Shown here piece by piece: positions 49,264 to 55,337 of a stretch of DNA of 64,000 nt (its first letter is position 1; every line of letters begins with the position of its first letter). Source of the stretch: a virus; IMG/VR virus record IMGVR_UViG_3300034103_002674, positions 1-64,000 of that record. The stretch is one strand, 5' to 3'. The notes below the pieces were generated by a model. It saw only the letters and a list, made by a program, of their open reading frames with translations. It was not told where the DNA came from and did not search any database. A program made the position numbers and the translations under genes.

Positions 49264-49502
49264 TACAAGAAGCGCCAGATATCGTCTTGCATACTGTCAG
49301 CAAGCGTCAAGAAGAAGGCTTTTGTGCGCTTTGCTGGCTTACTTGCTGGGGCATGCTCAGGGGCTTTATGAACAAGGGCCAGAAGCTTAGAGCGAGCAGC
49401 AGCGCGATCATCACGAGAATAGTTTGACAAAGAATAGCCAGAGCCTTTTACCATGCGAGCAATGGCACGCTGAGAGCGAGTGAGAAAAGGAGTGCGGGTC
49501 AT
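49263..49502 (-). CDS. Hypothetical basic 79-residue protein
   Basis: A basic protein (SQRAIARMVKGSGYSLSNYSRDDRAAARSKLLALVHKAP ... DDIWRFL). It lies 3 bp after the gene upstream. No family known to me. Confidence 0.55.
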   Translation of the reverse strand: MTRTPFLTRSQRAIARMVKGSGYSLSNYSRDDRAAARSKLLALVHKAPEHAPASKPAKRTKAFFLTLADSMQDDIWRFL

Positions 49503-49505
49503 TTT

Positions 49506-49784
49506 TCAGAAGATGAGAGTTTGACCATTAGCCTTGATGCTCAACACGCGCTCACAATCAAACGAGCGCCATGCACCTTCGCCTGCAGTGCGAGCAATGG
49601 TGAAATCACGGCAGCGAATGATAGAAGGCTTCTTTACGGCAGTGCCTGTGCCTTTGATTTCCTTGGTATCGCGAGGATTAAAGCAAAGGCTACGAACAGA
49701 GCCGTCTGCTTTTACAAAGCGCACGTTCACAATGCTGCTACCAGCATTGAAGATGAAGCTTTTGATTTTATCAGTTTTAGTCAT
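49506..49784 (-). CDS. Hypothetical 92-residue beta-rich protein
   Basis: ATG 49784 gives MTKTDKIKSFIFNAGSSIVN and VRFVKADGSVRSLCFNPRDTKEIKGTG ... FDCERVLSIKANGQTLIF. The repeated strand pattern suggests a small beta fold that may bind nucleic acid. It has a strong promoter and leader hairpin. Confidence 0.6.
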   Translation of the reverse strand: MTKTDKIKSFIFNAGSSIVNVRFVKADGSVRSLCFNPRDTKEIKGTGTAVKKPSIIRCRDFTIARTAGEGAWRSFDCERVLSIKANGQTLIF

Positions 49785-49859
49785 TGGAGGAGCCATCGCT
49801 GGCAAAGGACTAGAGAAGGAAAGAAGCCCCCGAAAGGGCTTCCCCGCGTTCCCGAGGGA

Positions 49860-49888
49860 ACAATAGAGCTACTGCACGGCGTTGTCAA
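49860..49888 (-). promoter_or_regulatory. Sigma70-type promoter with leader hairpin
   Basis: On the minus strand TTGACA, 17 bp, TATTGT. A leader stem GAAGCCC/GGGGCTTC at about 49824-49845 follows before ATG 49784. The promoter lies inside the 3' end of the 75-residue gene. Confidence 0.8.
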
Positions 49889-50096
49889 GGGGGGCAGAGC
49901 CGCTTTGCGGCTCAGAGCCACGAAGTGGCGCCACTGGAAAGCCATTGGCAATGCGGCAATAGCGTTCTGGGTGGAGCTTGAGGCATTTTGTCAAGCCCTC
50001 TTGATTTGGCACTGTTTGAGGCGCGGCGACAATGGCAAAAGCACCGAGTCCAAAGGCGCAAGTGACAAGCATGAAGGAAGCAAGGTTTTTAGCCAT
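49869..50096 (-). CDS. Small exported or membrane protein, 75 residues
   Basis: ATG 50096 gives MAKNLASFMLVTCAFGLGAF, a signal or TM helix, then a short soluble part with CLKLHPERYCRIANGF. The start lies 4 bp after the RlpA-like gene's stop. A lysis or cell-envelope role is possible from the coupling. Confidence 0.6.
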   Translation of the reverse strand: MAKNLASFMLVTCAFGLGAFAIVAAPQTVPNQEGLTKCLKLHPERYCRIANGFPVAPLRGSEPQSGSAPLDNAVQ

Positions 50097-50100
50097 GATT

Positions 50101-50460
50101 TCAGAGGCGAGCGATACAGACGCGGGCAGTGCCTTGGCTGGGTGAAGCAATCTTTGAGAAGCTGCCATAGGACAAGTCAATCATGCGTCCTCCGTAGTAT
50201 GGGCCGCGATCAAGAATGGTCACTACAGTCTGCTTTCCATTGTCACGGTTCGTTACAAGGAGGCGCGTGCCAAATGGAAGCGATGGGTGGGCAGCAATGG
50301 AGCCGTAGGCGTTAAATCGAGCACCACTAGCGGTGCGTTGTCCGTCGTAGCCATCTCCAACGCCATAGTGAGAGGCTGTTCCGCATTGCCTTGCATGGGC
50401 AGGCGTTGGAAAAAGGGGAGCCAGGAGCAGGAGGGAAAGAAGAAATCGTGAAAGCATCAA
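50101..50460 (-). CDS. RlpA-like double-psi beta-barrel protein with signal peptide
   Basis: A signal peptide (MMLSRFLLSLLLLAPLFPTPAHA) is followed by the RlpA core: ASHYGVGDGYDGQRTASGARFN, HPSLPFGTRLLVTNRDNGK, ILDRGPYYGGRMIDLS. RlpA enzymes cut naked peptidoglycan strands; the Asp of DRGP and others are conserved. The 119-residue length fits a bare domain with no SPOR repeat. It is the best candidate for a lytic enzyme in the window. Confidence 0.8.
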   Translation of the reverse strand: MMLSRFLLSLLLLAPLFPTPAHARQCGTASHYGVGDGYDGQRTASGARFNAYGSIAAHPSLPFGTRLLVTNRDNGKQTVVTILDRGPYYGGRMIDLSYGSFSKIASPSQGTARVCIARL

Positions 50461-50505
50461 GCTGGTGAAAAGAACTAGAGAGGCCCATCGCCCTCGCGGA
50501 CGACA

Positions 50506-50532
50506 GTCTTACCATTGTGCCATGGTCGTCAA
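50506..50532 (-). promoter_or_regulatory. Possible promoter for the RlpA-like gene
   Basis: On the minus strand TTGACG, 15 bp, TAAGAC. The spacing is short, so this is weaker than the other promoters listed. Confidence 0.35.
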
Positions 50533-50622
50533 GGGGGTTGCCGGATGCTATGCTTTGAAAGCAGTCGGTTCTAGCGGCTTAATTGCTGCTCCTGTCCTTG
50601 GGCGGGCCGTGAGGGTGAACGC

Positions 50623-50652
50623 TTGACGGTAGTGTGGGCAATGCTGTATAGC
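50623..50652 (+). promoter_or_regulatory. Sigma70-type promoter for a small RNA
   Basis: TTGACG, 18 bp, TATAGC on the plus strand. No gene starts until 50831, behind a terminator. Confidence 0.6.
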
Positions 50653-50658
50653 TTTGCC

Positions 50659-50778
50659 AAGGAGCTAGTCATTCTCCTGAGAGGCACACCACCCTTCTAG
50701 GCGAGGAGCTTTCCCCTAGTCGTTGTCAAGCATCGGAGACTGCGCAAGGGAGGGAGGGCGAAAGCCCTCCTTTCTTTG
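50659..50778 (+). ncRNA. Candidate small RNA of about 120 nt
   Basis: A promoter (50623-50652) and a terminator (50753-50778) frame about 120 nt without a gene. Internal pairings such as CTAGGC...CCCCTAG (about 50697-50720) suggest a folded RNA. It may regulate host or phage transcripts. Confidence 0.5.
50753..50778 (+). terminator. Rho-independent terminator of the small RNA
   Basis: GGAGGGC gaaa GCCCTCC followed by TTTCTTTG. Confidence 0.85.
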
Positions 50779-50830
50779 TGCCTATACAAAGCTGGCCGGA
50801 GGTAGGCTATACAAGACCAGCCGATTTTTC

Positions 50831-51031
50831 ATGGAAAGGAAACTTCCTGCAGAACAAGAACGCGAACGTCTTGCGCGATGGCTAGGAAAAGGAGAAGTTT
50901 ACATTCCACCAAGTGAGGAGATGTATGATCCTCGTAATGAAGATGATTTTGATACGTGGTCTGTAGGCATGGAGCCTATTCCTGGCGATCATACATGGGC
51001 AAAAGAAAAGGCTCCTGATGGAGCCTTTTGA
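50831..51031 (+). CDS. Hypothetical 66-residue acidic protein
   Basis: ATG 50831 gives MERKLPAEQERERLARWLGK and then acidic sequence ending EKAPDGAF. The longer open frame would cover the small RNA terminator, so it is rejected. It is the only plus-strand gene in this block; a terminator overlaps its stop. Confidence 0.6.
   Translation: MERKLPAEQERERLARWLGKGEVYIPPSEEMYDPRNEDDFDTWSVGMEPIPGDHTWAKEKAPDGAF
51006..51029. terminator. Bidirectional terminator between convergent genes
   Basis: AAAAGGCTCC tgat GGAGCCTTTT is a perfect 10-bp stem whose arms supply T-runs for both strands. Confidence 0.85.
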
Positions 51032-51035
51032 TTAA

Positions 51036-51236
51036 TTAGAGATTGTTCTCATAGTCGCTGTGCAAATATTGCCAGCGAAGGAGCGACGGAATGGAAGCTG
51101 GTTCAATGCCCATGTCTTCCAATAAAAGTTCAAACCATTCCGCCATGGTGTCAATCACCTCTACCACCTGCTGATCATCAACTCTCTTGTTAAGAGCCTC
51201 TCCTAGCATTAGTTGAAGCTTGGTAAATTTGCTCAT
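51036..51236 (-). CDS. Hypothetical 66-residue helical protein
   Basis: The sequence KFTKLQLMLGEALNKRVDDQ and VIDTMAEWFELLLEDMGIEP suggests a helical bundle or dimer. It is last in a coupled minus-strand set. No family known to me. Confidence 0.6.
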   Translation of the reverse strand: MSKFTKLQLMLGEALNKRVDDQQVVEVIDTMAEWFELLLEDMGIEPASIPSLLRWQYLHSDYENNL

Positions 51237-51238
51237 GA

Positions 51239-51403
51239 TTAAATGCCAGTGGCAGCACGATAAAGCTTAAGACACATATCCTCATGCTTTTGTTTCCATA
51301 GTTCAAGACGACTTTCCAATTGCTGGAGAGAAAGCTGTCTGTTTAAACGCTGAGGACGCTCCCAATCAAGATCAGGATCGTTTTCATATTCTCCGTAAAT
51401 CAT
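51239..51403 (-). CDS. Hypothetical 54-residue helical protein
   Basis: The frame encodes MIYGEYENDPDLDWERPQRL and a long helix with LQQLESRLELWKQKHEDMC. It has a 4-bp overlap with the gene upstream (51400-51403). Confidence 0.6.
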   Translation of the reverse strand: MIYGEYENDPDLDWERPQRLNRQLSLQQLESRLELWKQKHEDMCLKLYRAATGI

Positions 51404-51606
51404 TCTTCATCCTCCGGAAATTCAAGGTCAATGCGTTTAATGTTTACGCAATAATCAATTCCTGCATGTTGCTCCACTTCGCCTCTTATGCGTTCTGTGA
51501 AAGCAAAGATTTCTTCTGCAGTGACGCGCCTGCCAAAATCAATGGCAAGTTCAATGTAGGAATAATCGCGAATAGCTTCTTGGTTTTTAAGTAAGCCCAT
51601 GTTCAC
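51400..51606 (-). CDS. Hypothetical 68-residue protein
   Basis: An alpha-beta sequence, YSYIELAIDFGRRVTAEEIF and VNIKRIDLEFPEDEE, with no known motif. It overlaps both neighbours by 4 bp. Confidence 0.6.
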   Translation of the reverse strand: MNMGLLKNQEAIRDYSYIELAIDFGRRVTAEEIFAFTERIRGEVEQHAGIDYCVNIKRIDLEFPEDEE

Positions 51607-51938
51607 AAAGCTCCTTCTTTGACGGCACGTGCATAAGAAAGCAGATATTCTTCCAGATCTGCGCCAGTAGGAGCTTCTTCGACAAGGGCTTCATGATCTT
51701 TCTTGTGATGCTGCAATGCGGCTTCAAATACGTAGCGAATCGAATTAAGAGCTATTTGCTGGACAACATTAGGCTCTTCATCAGCAGCCTTTTCAAGCGT
51801 ACAGATAAATTCTTGTAGCTCTTGAAGGCTGATATTGACATTCACCATGGGAGAGCCGAGGCTCATCACAAGATTGTTGCCATGAAAGGCGCTAATTCCG
51901 CCTTCTTCGCCTAACCAATGATAGAACCTTGTAGTCAT
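51603..51938 (-). CDS. Hypothetical 111-residue acidic protein
   Basis: ATG 51938 is preceded by TAAGG and a promoter/leader hairpin, so the longer frame from 52109 is rejected. The product MTTRFYHWLGEEGGISAFHGN ... LEEYLLSYARAVKEGAL is mainly helical. It is first in a four-gene coupled unit. Confidence 0.65.
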   Translation of the reverse strand: MTTRFYHWLGEEGGISAFHGNNLVMSLGSPMVNVNISLQELQEFICTLEKAADEEPNVVQQIALNSIRYVFEAALQHHKKDHEALVEEAPTGADLEEYLLSYARAVKEGAL

Positions 51939-51953
51939 TGCCTTAAAGAGAAA

Positions 51954-52013
51954 GGGCATGCAAGCTCTCGCCCGCATGCCCTGTAGTATGCCGCCTGTCG
52001 TGACCGAGGTCAA
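51954..52013 (-). promoter_or_regulatory. Sigma70-type promoter and leader hairpin
   Basis: On the minus strand TTGACC (52008-52013), 17 bp, CATACT (51985-51990). The leader then holds GGGCATGC/GCATGCCC (51974-51981 with 51954-51961) and TTTCTCTTT before ATG 51938, a possible attenuator. Confidence 0.75.
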
Positions 52014-52450
52014 GCGTTGTAACAATTCTTTACAGAGCCTGCCCTTTCCCGGAGTTCTAGCGTGGTCCGATAAGCGGCCTTGTGGCTTGGCAATGGCTTG
52101 TCCCGCCATTTAGTAGCAATGCAGTGGCAAGCGCCCATGGGCTCTAGCACGGCATGCCTGTTGGTCCTGTCAAGCAGAATTTGCAGGGCCTGACGTTTCC
52201 GCTTTGTAAGGTCAGGCTCTGGCTCTTCGATGCCAACGCGGGCGTAATCTGCTAGCTCAGACAAATCGTCTAACGAATTGGTGGTAATCACGAAATGGCG
52301 TCCGCGATGCTGAGCTTTGTTCCATGCAGGGTGGATGTTTTCTGCTGCTAGAGCTTTGGCATCTTCCTGAAGTTCAGGAGGAAGCACAATGTGAACTGTG
52401 GGCGCCAATGGCGTGCCTTCAACAATAAAGGAAGGCTGATGCGTGTCCAT
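52010..52450 (-). CDS. Hypothetical 146-residue protein
   Basis: The sequence PTVHIVLPPELQEDAKALAAE and NSLDDLSELADYARVGIEEP suggests a small alpha-beta domain, followed by a basic helix-rich end. I do not recognise the family. Its last bases overlap the -35 box of the next unit. Confidence 0.6.
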   Translation of the reverse strand: MDTHQPSFIVEGTPLAPTVHIVLPPELQEDAKALAAENIHPAWNKAQHRGRHFVITTNSLDDLSELADYARVGIEEPEPDLTKRKRQALQILLDRTNRHAVLEPMGACHCIATKWRDKPLPSHKAAYRTTLELRERAGSVKNCYNA

Positions 52451-52456
52451 GAAGAA

Positions 52457-52624
52457 TCAATGGAAAAGGAATTCACGGCTTTTGAAGATAACAAGCACAT
52501 TGCCCCACTTGCGATGTGGAGCAAAGGCATAAGAGCCCATGCTGTTTTGCCAACTGATAGAAAGAGGGCCGAACCATGCACTGCCCCAATCACTAGCGCA
52601 AACTAGGCCAATGAAATCATTCAT
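52457..52624 (-). CDS. Hypothetical 55-residue protein
   Basis: The frame encodes MNDFIGLVCASDWGSAWFGP and FAPHRKWGNVLVIFKSREF, probably beta-rich with several Trp. It overlaps the stop of the gene upstream by 4 bp. Confidence 0.55.
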   Translation of the reverse strand: MNDFIGLVCASDWGSAWFGPLSISWQNSMGSYAFAPHRKWGNVLVIFKSREFLFH

Positions 52625-52797
52625 GGCAATTGTTCTGGAACATCTTCAGGAAGAGGCTTGATTTCTTCAATTAAGGCAATCTTAATATCAGGGCGTATTG
52701 CAAGCATAAAATGTTCAGCTTGCTTAGCAGAAATAGCTCCCAATGCAATAGTTTTACCTTCGGAAGTAGTTATCTTCCAAGTACGACATGGTGTCAT
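52621..52797 (-). CDS. Hypothetical 58-residue protein
   Basis: The frame encodes MTPCRTWKITTSEGKTIALG and QAEHFMLAIRPDIKIALIEE. It resembles small alpha-beta phage peptides. It has a 4-bp overlap with the 143-residue gene upstream. Confidence 0.55.
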   Translation of the reverse strand: MTPCRTWKITTSEGKTIALGAISAKQAEHFMLAIRPDIKIALIEEIKPLPEDVPEQLP

Positions 52798-53225
52798 AAT
52801 TCTTCCTCAATGTGTTCAAGAATGGCTTGAGAGAGTTCTTTCTCCAGCATAATTTTCCAATCTTGATCACCGCCGAGACTTCCCACTTCACAGATGAGAT
52901 GGAGACTGTCTGAAATGCGTGTGGCGTCCATCATGCAAGCAACGGCCTCTGGCATTTGACCAGTGGCGAACAGATCTTCTGCTGCTTCCGTATGGGCCTC
53001 AAACCATTTGCCAAGGGCGAACAGCGCCACTTGCCGGTAGGTCTCATCGCCATAGCGCTCCAGGAGCTTTTCAATGCTCTTATGAAGCTTCGGTGGAATG
53101 CCTACAGTGCCATGGTCAGCCAAGTGGGGAGCAATGGAAGCGGAGATGGCATCACGCTTGCTTTGCTTGGCTGCAGCAGCCTCTCGCAGGAAGGCTTCAG
53201 CAGTGGAGAAGGTGAAATCAGACAA
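52794..53225 (-). CDS. Hypothetical 143-residue helical protein
   Basis: A helical protein (LREAAAAKQSKRDAISASIA ... EDLFATGQMPEAVACMMDATRISDSLHLICEV). It starts the coupled set 53225-52457 behind a good promoter. Confidence 0.65.
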   Translation of the reverse strand: MSDFTFSTAEAFLREAAAAKQSKRDAISASIAPHLADHGTVGIPPKLHKSIEKLLERYGDETYRQVALFALGKWFEAHTEAAEDLFATGQMPEAVACMMDATRISDSLHLICEVGSLGGDQDWKIMLEKELSQAILEHIEEEL

Positions 53226-53245
53226 GAGAGGAAGGCAACAATGAC

Positions 53246-53274
53246 AGTGTGCCTACGCTAGCGGCGCTTGTCAA
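53246..53274 (-). promoter_or_regulatory. Sigma70-type promoter
   Basis: On the minus strand TTGACA, 17 bp, CACACT, about 20 bp before ATG 53225. Confidence 0.65.
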
Positions 53275-54020
53275 TAGTCGTCCTTATTAATTGTTTGTAA
53301 AGGAATGGCTTCAGGCCATTCCTCTTTCTCTGGTTCTGCATCGAAGCTCACTTCCGCCGATGCAGGCAAAGAATTCTTCCTGCGTTCCTCAGTGGCATTT
53401 GCTTCTTTTTCTTTTGCAATGGTGGTAGAAAGATCCTTCAGGAATTTCCTGTAGGAATTGTCTTGTTGTGATTCTTGTTTGATTTCATTGAGACCAAGAA
53501 GCTTGGCCTGTTCAACGAGAGAGTTCTTTGCCACATTAAGAAACGATGCGTCGCCAGCACTTTCTTCAATCTTGATCATTTCTTTCCCGCCATCGTCACC
53601 GCCTTCCATCATTGTTATCACGCGCTTTCTTTTGCTCTTCTCAAAGCTATCCAGAGCTAAGTCTTTTAAGTCCATTTGCTCCTTTAAAAGACGTGCGCGA
53701 TGCACGTCTTGATTCTTGAGAATTTCTTCTGTATATAACTGCCTGTTGTGATGCCTATCTCCATTAACTGTTTCTTTGCTTAGTTTTAGAACATTTGCAA
53801 TTTGACGATTGCTCATCTTTGCTGCAAGAAGCTCTTGCACCATCCACCTCCTAAGACCAAGCATTTCTTTGGAATAGCCAGCAGAACCACGCCCGCCATT
53901 TACTTCGGTTTCTCTTACTGCTTCAAACTGCGTCAAGCTTACGCCTGCTTTTTTCAATGCATTAGCAGCATATTCAAGCTCTTCTTCTGGGGATGTAAAT
54001 TCAATCTCAGGCTTGGCCAT
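53271..54020 (-). CDS. HTH DNA-binding protein, possible small terminase or regulator
   Basis: The middle part (residues about 60-92, MVQELLAAKMSNRQIANVLKLSKETVNGDRHHNRQLY) reads as a homeodomain-like helix-turn-helix. A charged helical stretch (about 95-200) and an acidic tail (EPEKEEWPEA) follow, like small terminases or transcription factors. At 249 residues it is long for a TerS. It is far from TerL, so the packaging role is a guess. Confidence 0.6.
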   Translation of the reverse strand: MAKPEIEFTSPEEELEYAANALKKAGVSLTQFEAVRETEVNGGRGSAGYSKEMLGLRRWMVQELLAAKMSNRQIANVLKLSKETVNGDRHHNRQLYTEEILKNQDVHRARLLKEQMDLKDLALDSFEKSKRKRVITMMEGGDDGGKEMIKIEESAGDASFLNVAKNSLVEQAKLLGLNEIKQESQQDNSYRKFLKDLSTTIAKEKEANATEERRKNSLPASAEVSFDAEPEKEEWPEAIPLQTINKDDY

Positions 54021-54036
54021 TACGCAGTTCTATTCT

Positions 54037-54213
54037 CTAACGAATTGTATCTCCTTTTCCATGGAGAGAACGAACAAACAATTCAGTGAAGCGTTCCATT
54101 GTTGCAGTGGCAATGCTTGCTGGATAGCCATCAATGGCTTCTTTCAAGCTAAATAGCTCTTGCCATTCTTCTTGCGAAAGCTCTTCTTCTGACGATGCAG
54201 GGAAAATGGTCAT
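54037..54213 (-). CDS. Hypothetical 58-residue acidic protein
   Basis: The frame encodes MTIFPASSEEELSQEEWQEL and TATMERFTELFVRSLHGKGD. The terminator at 54217 lies only 3 bp before its start, so its mRNA may be read through or start inside the hairpin. Confidence 0.55.
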   Translation of the reverse strand: MTIFPASSEEELSQEEWQELFSLKEAIDGYPASIATATMERFTELFVRSLHGKGDTIR

Positions 54214-54216
54214 AGC

Positions 54217-54239
54217 AAAAGGGGCGCCTCAAGCGCCCC
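54217..54239 (-). terminator. Rho-independent terminator
   Basis: On the minus strand GGGGCGC ttgag GCGCCCC followed by TTTTGCT. It ends the two-gene unit 54761-54251. Confidence 0.85.
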
Positions 54240-54250
54240 GTTCTAGAAGA

Positions 54251-54487
54251 TCAATGATACTGCCAAAAAGCTTGATCCATCAAGGCATCTAGCTCAACCA
54301 AACGCTTAGGGCAATACTTCCTTACAAACTCCTCCATTTCTCCATGGAAGGAACTGATGATTTCTGCATAGGCAGCGTCAAGCCCAGCAGGAACTAGCTC
54401 TTCGTCTGTTTCGCGACGATAAGCAACCGCCATGCAAGATTTGGGGCTCTCGCAGTATTCGTTTTTTATGGCTCCTTCATTCTGCAT
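54251..54487 (-). CDS. Hypothetical 78-residue protein
   Basis: ATG 54487 (MQNEGAIKNEYCESPKSCMA) overlaps the upstream stop by 11 bp. It is mainly helical (AGLDAAYAEIISSFHGEMEEFVRKYC). Function unknown. Confidence 0.6.
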   Translation of the reverse strand: MQNEGAIKNEYCESPKSCMAVAYRRETDEELVPAGLDAAYAEIISSFHGEMEEFVRKYCPKRLVELDALMDQAFWQYH

Positions 54488-54761
54488 CGCCTTGCTCCTG
54501 AGCGGCAAAGCCACTATCAATCAGCTTTTCAATTTCATGCAGGCTAGAGCGCCAATGGCGCTCTCCATTATTATCCCGTGCTCCGTAAAGCGTACGGGCC
54601 GCTGGTTGCGGCCCTTTCCTAGGAGAAGAAAAGCCATAGTGAACAATTGGCAAAATTTCAGTGCCGTTATGTTCAAGCAAAGGCAAGTGGTCAACTGTTC
54701 GTGGAGCGTTAAGCATTGTTAGGAGAAATTCCTTCGCAATACTAAGGAGGGTTTTGTTCAT
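54477..54761 (-). CDS. Hypothetical 94-residue protein
   Basis: ATG 54761 gives MNKTLLSIAKEFLLTMLNAP ... SSLHEIEKLIDSGFAAQEQGDAE. The longer Arg/Pro/Ser-rich frame is a leader artefact. A leader of about 230 nt carrying two copies of a repeat precedes it. Confidence 0.6.
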   Translation of the reverse strand: MNKTLLSIAKEFLLTMLNAPRTVDHLPLLEHNGTEILPIVHYGFSSPRKGPQPAARTLYGARDNNGERHWRSSLHEIEKLIDSGFAAQEQGDAE

Positions 54762-54786
54762 TGAAGGCTTCTTTGCCTTAAGTAAT

Positions 54787-54928
54787 GAACGTTTCGCCCT
54801 TTGGGGGCTCCACTCTGGCTTGAGCGGCATTGCGGGAGTGTTTGGTCTTGTGCAGGCTTTTGTTCTTTTTAGGGAATCTTGGCCTGCTGGACTGAACGCT
54901 CCGCCCTTTGGGGGGCTCCGCTCTGGCT
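54787..54928 (-). repeat. Duplicated element in the mRNA leader
   Basis: Two copies (54787-54820 and 54894-54928) share GAACG(T/C)T(T/C)CGCCCTTTGGGGG and then CTCC(A/G)CTCTGGCT on the plus strand. A third related copy lies on the opposite strand at about 40903-40925. All are in non-coding DNA. Confidence 0.75.
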
Positions 54929-54999
54929 GGTGGCCATGCCTGAGGAGGCTAGAGAGCCGAGCACTGGATTTTTGGGTGCGCTCGGGACTTTCCGTAACC

Positions 55000-55029
55000 A
55001 TTCTATGCACGGCCACCAAATTTTCACAA
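55000..55029 (-). promoter_or_regulatory. Sigma70-type promoter with long leader
   Basis: On the minus strand TTGTGA, 18 bp, TAGAAT, about 235 bp upstream of ATG 54761. Confidence 0.55.
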
Positions 55030-55057
55030 GAGGGTCAGTCATGAAAGCGTCACAACA

Positions 55058-55080
55058 TAAAAAAGCGGCCCTCAGGCCGC
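55058..55080 (-). terminator. Rho-independent terminator
   Basis: On the minus strand GCGGCC tgag GGCCGC followed by TTTTTTA, 5 bp after the 45-residue gene. Confidence 0.9.
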
Positions 55081-55084
55081 GCGC

Positions 55085-55222
55085 TCATTCTTCATCATCG
55101 TCTTTTTCTGCTGCAATTTCCGCTTCCATCTCAGCGAAGAATCGTTCGATTTCAGCTCCCGTCGCAAGCACAAGCGGCGCTACAGGCGCCGCGCTCTCGC
55201 TATTGTCCCAAATAATTTTCAT
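55085..55222 (-). CDS. 45-residue acidic peptide
   Basis: The frame encodes MKIIWDNSESAAPVAPLVLA, then IERFFAEMEAEIAAEKDDDEE. It stands between the primase-helicase promoter side and a strong terminator. The acidic helix could be a DNA-mimic or SSB-like tip, unproven. Confidence 0.6.
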   Translation of the reverse strand: MKIIWDNSESAAPVAPLVLATGAEIERFFAEMEAEIAAEKDDDEE

Positions 55223-55264
55223 GATTCACAATATTCTTTCCTCCATCGTAATTAAAAAGCTAAA

Positions 55265-55337
55265 CTATTGAAAGCCGCTCGCTACGGTAAGCGGCAGGGA
55301 GGCTGTGAAATAGAGCCTCCCTCCTATTGCGAGAGAG
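55265..55337. other. Two intergenic hairpins after the primase-helicase gene
   Basis: GCCGCT/AGCGGC (about 55274-55295) and AGGGAGGCT/AGCCTCCCT (about 55297-55323) are stems in the 115-bp gap. They lie where the minus-strand primase-helicase message ends. Confidence 0.5.
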
